A stretch of 24,334 bases of DNA from Korarchaeum sp964519515 (GTDB taxonomy: Archaea; Korarchaeota; Korarchaeia; Korarchaeales; Korarchaeaceae), in assembly GCA_964519515.1 (NCBI GenBank), contig CAZFIJ010000087.1:1-24334 (forward strand), written 5' to 3'. The notes under the pieces are model-generated. The model was not told the origin of the DNA. It searched no databases and was given only the letters and a program-made list of their open reading frames with translations. The translations under genes were made by a program, and so were the position numbers. Positions within the stretch are counted from its first letter, which is position 1. Each line of letters opens with the position of its first letter. Below, piece after piece: positions 20,944 to 24,334 of the stretch.

Positions 20944-21094
20944 TCAGAGCAAGCCCGCTGACTTGAGGGCGTTCTTAACTTCTTCCCTCTCCCCCTCTGA
21001 TAGAGGTTGAGATGGCATCCTAGCGAAACCTCCAGGAAGGCCCCTTAGCCTTAAAGCTTCTTTAGTGGCGCTCAACTGATTGTACTTCTTCACT
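20868..21094. repeat. Right direct repeat (227 bp) flanking the TA cassette
   Basis: This is the partner of 17718-17934. It contains the remnant of the tRNA-binding gene and the true 3' end of the lyase gene. The direct orientation means recombination between the two copies would precisely restore the tail-to-tail gene junction and remove about 3.15 kb. Confidence 0.92.
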
Positions 21095-21825
21095 ATGACT
21101 TCATTCAACATAGTGAGGGTCAGCTGGATCTTAGAGGCTCTCTTCAGATCTCCAGCTATGAAAGAGTTGTAGAGCTCGACAGCGAGCTCAGGGGCGAATA
21201 TAGATACAGCTACTATCCCACCATCCCCTCCTAAGACTAAGGTATCGAGGAGCACATCCCCAGTACCAGCTAGAACGGATTTCTTACCTCCAATCAACCT
21301 GATGAGCTCTGAAATTCTCCATATTAAGCCGCTGGACTCCTTTATGCCTACAAAGTTATCGAAATCAGAGAGCTTAGCTACGATATCTATAGGTATATCG
21401 TAACCGACGAACTTCGTCACATTGTACAGGATTATGGGGATGCTGAAGGAATTGAGGATGAGTTTGTAATGTTCTAAGAGCTCCCTAGGGCTCGGCTTGA
21501 AGTAGTAAGGAGGAGTCAAGAGGACGGCATCAGCCCCTATCCTCTCAGCCATTTGAATCTGCCTCATGAGAGCTCTAGTCGATGGGTTGCTCACACCAGC
21601 TATCACCGGTATCTGTCCCCCTACTTTATCTATGACGACCCTCAGGACTTCACCCCTCTCCTCCTCATCCAGGAGGGGCCCCTCTCCGTTGCTCGCGCAC
21701 GTAGCTAATCCATGCACTTTAGCTTCGAGCCAGAAATCGAGGAGCTTGTCGAGAGATCTTAAATCTAGATCCCCCTCTTGAGTGAAGGGGGTGACATGAG
21801 GCGGTATTATACCGTGGAACCTCAT
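20944..21825 (-). CDS. DapA/NAL/KDG-aldolase family class I lyase (paralogue 2)
   Basis: This 293 aa protein is a second member of the dihydrodipicolinate synthase / sugar-acid aldolase superfamily. It has the catalytic Tyr in YNVTKF (Y134) and the Schiff-base Lys in GIKESSG (K162). The carboxylate-binding loop reads ASNGEG (44-49) instead of GTTGE, so substrate choice probably differs from DapA and from the first paralogue. ATG 21825 follows GGGGAGGAG. Upstream lies an A/T tract at 21844-21855 that could be a TATA box. A kinase of the PfkB family two genes upstream makes a role in 2-keto-3-deoxy sugar acids possible. Its last 150 bases are duplicated at the far side of the TA cassette. Confidence 0.82.
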   Translation of the reverse strand: MRFHGIIPPHVTPFTQEGDLDLRSLDKLLDFWLEAKVHGLATCASNGEGPLLDEEERGEVLRVVIDKVGGQIPVIAGVSNPSTRALMRQIQMAERIGADAVLLTPPYYFKPSPRELLEHYKLILNSFSIPIILYNVTKFVGYDIPIDIVAKLSDFDNFVGIKESSGLIWRISELIRLIGGKKSVLAGTGDVLLDTLVLGGDGGIVAVSIFAPELAVELYNSFIAGDLKRASKIQLTLTMLNEVIVKKYNQLSATKEALRLRGLPGGFARMPSQPLSEGEREEVKNALKSAGLL

Positions 21826-21843
21826 AAAGAAACTCCTCCCCTG

Positions 21844-21855
21844 AAAAATAAAAAG
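21844..21855 (-). promoter_or_regulatory. TATA-like tract and ribosome site of lyase 2
   Basis: The minus strand reads CTTTTTATTTTT. GGGGAGGAG (21832-21840) follows and precedes ATG 21825. Both signals are strong but too close for both to be used in one message, so some transcripts may come from the operon upstream. Confidence 0.4.
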
Positions 21856-21862
21856 TTGAGCT

Positions 21863-22783
21863 TCAGAGTGAGGACTTAATATGCTCTATGATACTCTTGA
21901 TCTCTCGAGGCGTGTAGAACCTCCATAGAAACCTGCAAGCTAATCTCTTGAGAAAGGAGAGCTTAATTCTTCCTCCGCATGCGTATGGATGGCCTCCTCC
22001 ACCGTAACTCTCGCATATGACCCTGAGATCGACTTCCTTCATTCTCCCAGCGTAAAGGGAGAACCTCTTACAATTGAAAACGAAGCAGAAATCCGCTCCT
22101 AGATCCTCGCTAGCTTTCCTAGCTATGAGGGAGCCCGGGCCTCCAGCTCTAATATCTATAACGCAGAACTTCCTGCCCTTGCGAGTTCCCTCTATCCTGA
22201 CTCTCTTCAATGCCTCCCTGACTTGAGACTCTATAGAGAGGAGCTTCCTCCTACCGAATTCCTCTAACTCATCATCTATTAATGATCCTTCCACTAACCT
22301 CTTGATAAGCTTAACTTTCATTTTCTTATTCATCGAGATCGCGTTATATATCCTAGATATCTCCAGCGTGTATTTGCCCGTATCAGCATCATCAGCTATC
22401 TCGACGAGCTCCCTCTCGAAATCATCACCACCTAACCACTCTAGAACGAGCCTCGCATTGCTCTGAGATGGCTTGAGCCTCAGCTCTATGAGCTCAGATA
22501 ACCTCGAGGAGCTCTCATCATCCCATCTGTGGTGATCGCACCAAGAGACCTCGCACCCAGATCCCGTTAGCCTCCTGAGCTCAGCTTCAACTCTCTCTAG
22601 CTTCGATTTATTCAGCCCTATATCGAGTATTAAGAGCCTATCGACTCCCTTTACCTTTGAGAGAGTTTTATCTATAGAACTAGGCCCGGAAAATTTCAAT
22701 TCGGATCCTCCAAGTCTCCTGATCGCTATAACTGCGCTCAGGATCCCATCTACGTCTCCATGCGTTATTATCAAACGCTTCAT
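21863..22783 (-). CDS. DHH/DHHA1 family phosphoesterase
   Basis: This 306 aa enzyme belongs to the RecJ-like DHH superfamily of Mn2+ phosphoesterases, which includes nanoRNases, pAp phosphatases and cyclic dinucleotide hydrolases. It shows motif I THGDVDG (7-13), motif II LILDIG (D54), motif III CDHH (D83-H84-H85), a later ADDADTGKY acidic motif, and the C-terminal DHHA1 signature GGGGHPYACGGRI. The size fits the small archaeal single-protein members, not RecJ itself. It starts one base after the kinase stop, so it is the last gene of a three-gene operon. Confidence 0.87.
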   Translation of the reverse strand: MKRLIITHGDVDGILSAVIAIRRLGGSELKFSGPSSIDKTLSKVKGVDRLLILDIGLNKSKLERVEAELRRLTGSGCEVSWCDHHRWDDESSSRLSELIELRLKPSQSNARLVLEWLGGDDFERELVEIADDADTGKYTLEISRIYNAISMNKKMKVKLIKRLVEGSLIDDELEEFGRRKLLSIESQVREALKRVRIEGTRKGRKFCVIDIRAGGPGSLIARKASEDLGADFCFVFNCKRFSLYAGRMKEVDLRVICESYGGGGHPYACGGRIKLSFLKRLACRFLWRFYTPREIKSIIEHIKSSL

Positions 22784-22784
22784 C

Positions 22785-23639
22785 TTATCCCTCTATCCAG
22801 CTCACTTCAACTGAGCCCTCTAGCTCACTTATTAAGCTCTCATCTATCTTGCTAGGCCCTTCATAAAGCGTTGAAGCTGTAGCTGATGCTACGGAGAATC
22901 TAGCTATATCCTCAAGCTCTAGACCCCTGAATAGAGCTATGCTCAGGGCTGCGGAGAATACATCCCCAGCCCCTACATCATCCTTGACCTCAACTTCCGG
23001 GGCTTTAGCATATAAGATACCCTCTGAGAAGCTGAATAGAGCTCCATCCTTCCCTAATGTTATCGCTACTATCGGGAAATGCCTGGATAACTCCTTCAAA
23101 GCTTCTCTCACACTTTTCCCAGTCGCAGCAATAGCTTCGAGATCGTTCAAATGAACTACAACTTCTAAATCGAGGAATTCATCTAAAGATCCTCTGGAAA
23201 GCCTTATTCCGTCATCAAAAGACCTCAATATCCCCTGGAGATCTAATAAAACTATTTTAGAGATCTCAATAGATTCAAGAACTACCTCTCTGTTTATCTC
23301 ATTAGCCACAGGGCCTAAATGTATGATATCAGCATCTAAAGAGCTTAGATCATCGACTGAAATGCTATCGCAACGAGAGGATAGGGAAAGGGGGTATGAG
23401 CCCTTGCTTATCGAGAACCTAGTGGTCCTCTCGCAAGATCTCCTGACTCTCGAAGTATCTATACCTTCCTCCTCTAACCTCTCGAGGAACTCCTCGGGCA
23501 TGTCCTCCCCAACTCTAGATACTATAGAAGCCCTCATCCCGAGTCCAGTAGCGAATAGGGAGCCATAGACTACGCTACCACCGATCCTAACTCTATCCAT
23601 CTCATCTATCGTTATATGGCCTATAGCGACGTAACTCAT
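22785..23639 (-). CDS. PfkB family carbohydrate/nucleoside kinase
   Basis: This 284 aa kinase phosphorylates a sugar or nucleoside with ATP. The second PfkB signature DDVGAGDVFSAALSIAL holds the catalytic base in GAGD (D226). The N-terminal GGSVVYGSLFATGLGMRASIVSRVGED region is typical, although the first Gly-rich motif is shortened. The substrate is unknown; a 2-keto-3-deoxygluconate, ribose or nucleoside substrate would each fit. ATG 23639 is chosen, not GTG 23675, since ATGA joins it to the TrmO gene and GAGGGGAG lies six bases ahead. Confidence 0.83.
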   Translation of the reverse strand: MSYVAIGHITIDEMDRVRIGGSVVYGSLFATGLGMRASIVSRVGEDMPEEFLERLEEEGIDTSRVRRSCERTTRFSISKGSYPLSLSSRCDSISVDDLSSLDADIIHLGPVANEINREVVLESIEISKIVLLDLQGILRSFDDGIRLSRGSLDEFLDLEVVVHLNDLEAIAATGKSVREALKELSRHFPIVAITLGKDGALFSFSEGILYAKAPEVEVKDDVGAGDVFSAALSIALFRGLELEDIARFSVASATASTLYEGPSKIDESLISELEGSVEVSWIEG

Positions 23640-24106
23640 TCTACTCCCCTCTTCTCTATCAGTTCTGAGTACCACTTAGGGAATGAGGGGTTCCTGACGA
23701 TCCTAGATAGTGTATAAGGCTTTATATCTAGGACTGGAGTCCCATCGTATGCATCCATATTAGAGATGTATATCCTCCCCTCGGAGATGCCCTTAACTCT
23801 CACTAAATGGAGCCCTATGGGGTTAGGCCTGTGAGGAGAGTCCGTCGCGAAGACACCGACTTCAGGGGCCTCGAGCCCCAGCCTCAAGAACCTCTTGGGC
23901 CTGACGATGAGAGTAGCTCTGCTCTCTTCAGGGACTTCGTGTAAGTACGATATGACGAAGATGTGTGAGAAACCGCTCAAACCGATTAGACCATCCCTAT
24001 ATTCCTCTAAAATCTCTATGTACCCTTCGACACCATCGAAGCTCTCCTTGACTTCCTCTCTCGATGCCTCGGTCTTGAAGAAGCCTATGGGTTTGAAGCA
24101 TATCAT
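23636..24106 (-). CDS. TrmO/TsaA-like tRNA methyltransferase
   Basis: This protein belongs to the TrmO (YaeB, VirR/TsaA) family, which uses S-adenosylmethionine to add the N6-methyl group of m6t6A37 in threonine tRNAs. The chosen form is 156 aa. Family motifs: FKPIGFFKT, GFSHIFVISYLHEVPE, VFATDSPHRPNPIGLHLV and YDGTPVLDIKPY. It lacks the C-terminal domain of bacterial TrmO, as archaeal forms usually do. ATG 24106 is preferred over GTG 24148, because a CTTTTAGC TATA-like element at about 24127-24136 lies 26 bases upstream. It is the first gene of the operon with the kinase and DHH gene. Confidence 0.88.
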   Translation of the reverse strand: MICFKPIGFFKTEASREEVKESFDGVEGYIEILEEYRDGLIGLSGFSHIFVISYLHEVPEESRATLIVRPKRFLRLGLEAPEVGVFATDSPHRPNPIGLHLVRVKGISEGRIYISNMDAYDGTPVLDIKPYTLSRIVRNPSFPKWYSELIEKRGVE

Positions 24107-24126
24107 AATCGGGGAGAGTATGTAGA

Positions 24127-24136
24127 AGCTAAAAGC
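24127..24136 (-). promoter_or_regulatory. TATA box of the trmO operon
   Basis: The minus strand reads GCTTTTAGC, placed for a leaderless message starting at ATG 24106. Confidence 0.45.
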
Positions 24137-24282
24137 ATTCAGACTCACGCATTGATGTCGGAATGTAAATAATTAAAGAACATAATTTCTAATAAAGTAC
24201 TTTTATATGAGGAGCATTTAAAAAGAATTTATTGTCCAATCGGGTTCCAAAAAATGAAATTTAGGATGGGAGCCGAGCTTGA

Positions 24283-24292
24283 GTTTTATTTA
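24283..24292 (+). promoter_or_regulatory. TATA box of the last gene
   Basis: GTTTTATTTA lies about 31 bases before the ATG at 24319, in the divergent region with the trmO promoter. Confidence 0.4.
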
Positions 24293-24318
24293 TTGACCGA
24301 TAGGCTGGAGGGGATCTC

Positions 24319-24334
24319 ATGAAAAAGGGAGGGA
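24319..24334 (+). CDS. Start of an unknown gene, cut by the window end
   Basis: ATG 24319 begins MKKGG and runs off the end. It is supported by GGAGGGGATC directly upstream (24308-24316) and by a TATA-like element. Too little sequence remains to say anything about the product. Confidence 0.45.

Noticed and set aside
17718..21094. Transposon insertion with target-site duplication
   Set aside because: The repeats are over 200 bases, no transposase or integrase gene is present, and no terminal inverted repeats were seen at the inner edges.
1..24334. tRNA, rRNA or CRISPR arrays
   Set aside because: No T-loop GGTTCGAATCC-like element in a cloverleaf context, no rRNA-like sequence and no spaced repeat array was found by reading.

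Overview
The window looks like 24.3 kb of a thermophilic archaeal chromosome. Evidence seen directly: AGG/AGA and ATA dominate Arg and Ile codons, promoters are TATA boxes, several first genes start about 26 bases after the TATA centre (leaderless), inner genes use Shine-Dalgarno (SD) sites matching GGAGGTGATC, and archaeal families are present (SudAB/NfnAB type, RNase HII, PRTase-type regulator, HEPN/MNT pairs). A Korarchaeota or other TACK lineage is my guess, not shown. No rRNA, tRNA, CRISPR array, transposase or integrase was seen. Both ends cut genes, so this may be a whole contig.

Layout. 1-2688 (+): end of an ECF transporter (EcfA, EcfT) and an aminotransferase. The EcfA Walker A has an in-frame TGA close to the window edge. 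2676-5239 (-): NUDIX hydrolase, flavin reductase, RHH-domain protein, DapA/KDG-aldolase-family lyase. 5240-5759: gene-free, with a possible decayed gene and palindromes. 5760-9898 (+): SudB/SudA (NfnAB-like) flavoprotein pair, a DUF4405-like membrane protein with a small anchored beta protein, a hypothetical, RNase HII. 9864-10751 (-): ThyX. Then an AT-rich spacer, a LysW-like zinc ribbon with a very acidic tail (+), and an HTH-PRTase regulator (-).

12163-16076 (+) is a tight four-gene operon: threonine-synthase-like PLP enzyme, DUF1611/DgcN-like P-loop protein, PP-loop protein resembling the MurL glutamate epimerase, and GNAT acetyltransferase. Successive genes overlap by 35, 4 and 37 bases. 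It is the best candidate for an undescribed pathway, perhaps making an N-acylated, D-configured or peptide-like amino acid.

16121-17793 (+): small membrane protein, MDR oxidoreductase, tRNA-binding OB protein. The last was once tail-to-tail with a second DapA-family gene (20944-21825, -). A roughly 2.9 kb cassette now separates them, flanked by direct copies (217 and 227 bp) of that gene junction. The cassette holds two HEPN/MNT toxin-antitoxin pairs with opposite gene order, a decayed HTH_10 regulator, a long inverted repeat and a truncated reading frame. 21863-24106 (-): operon TrmO, PfkB kinase, DHH phosphoesterase. A new gene starts at 24319 and runs off the window.
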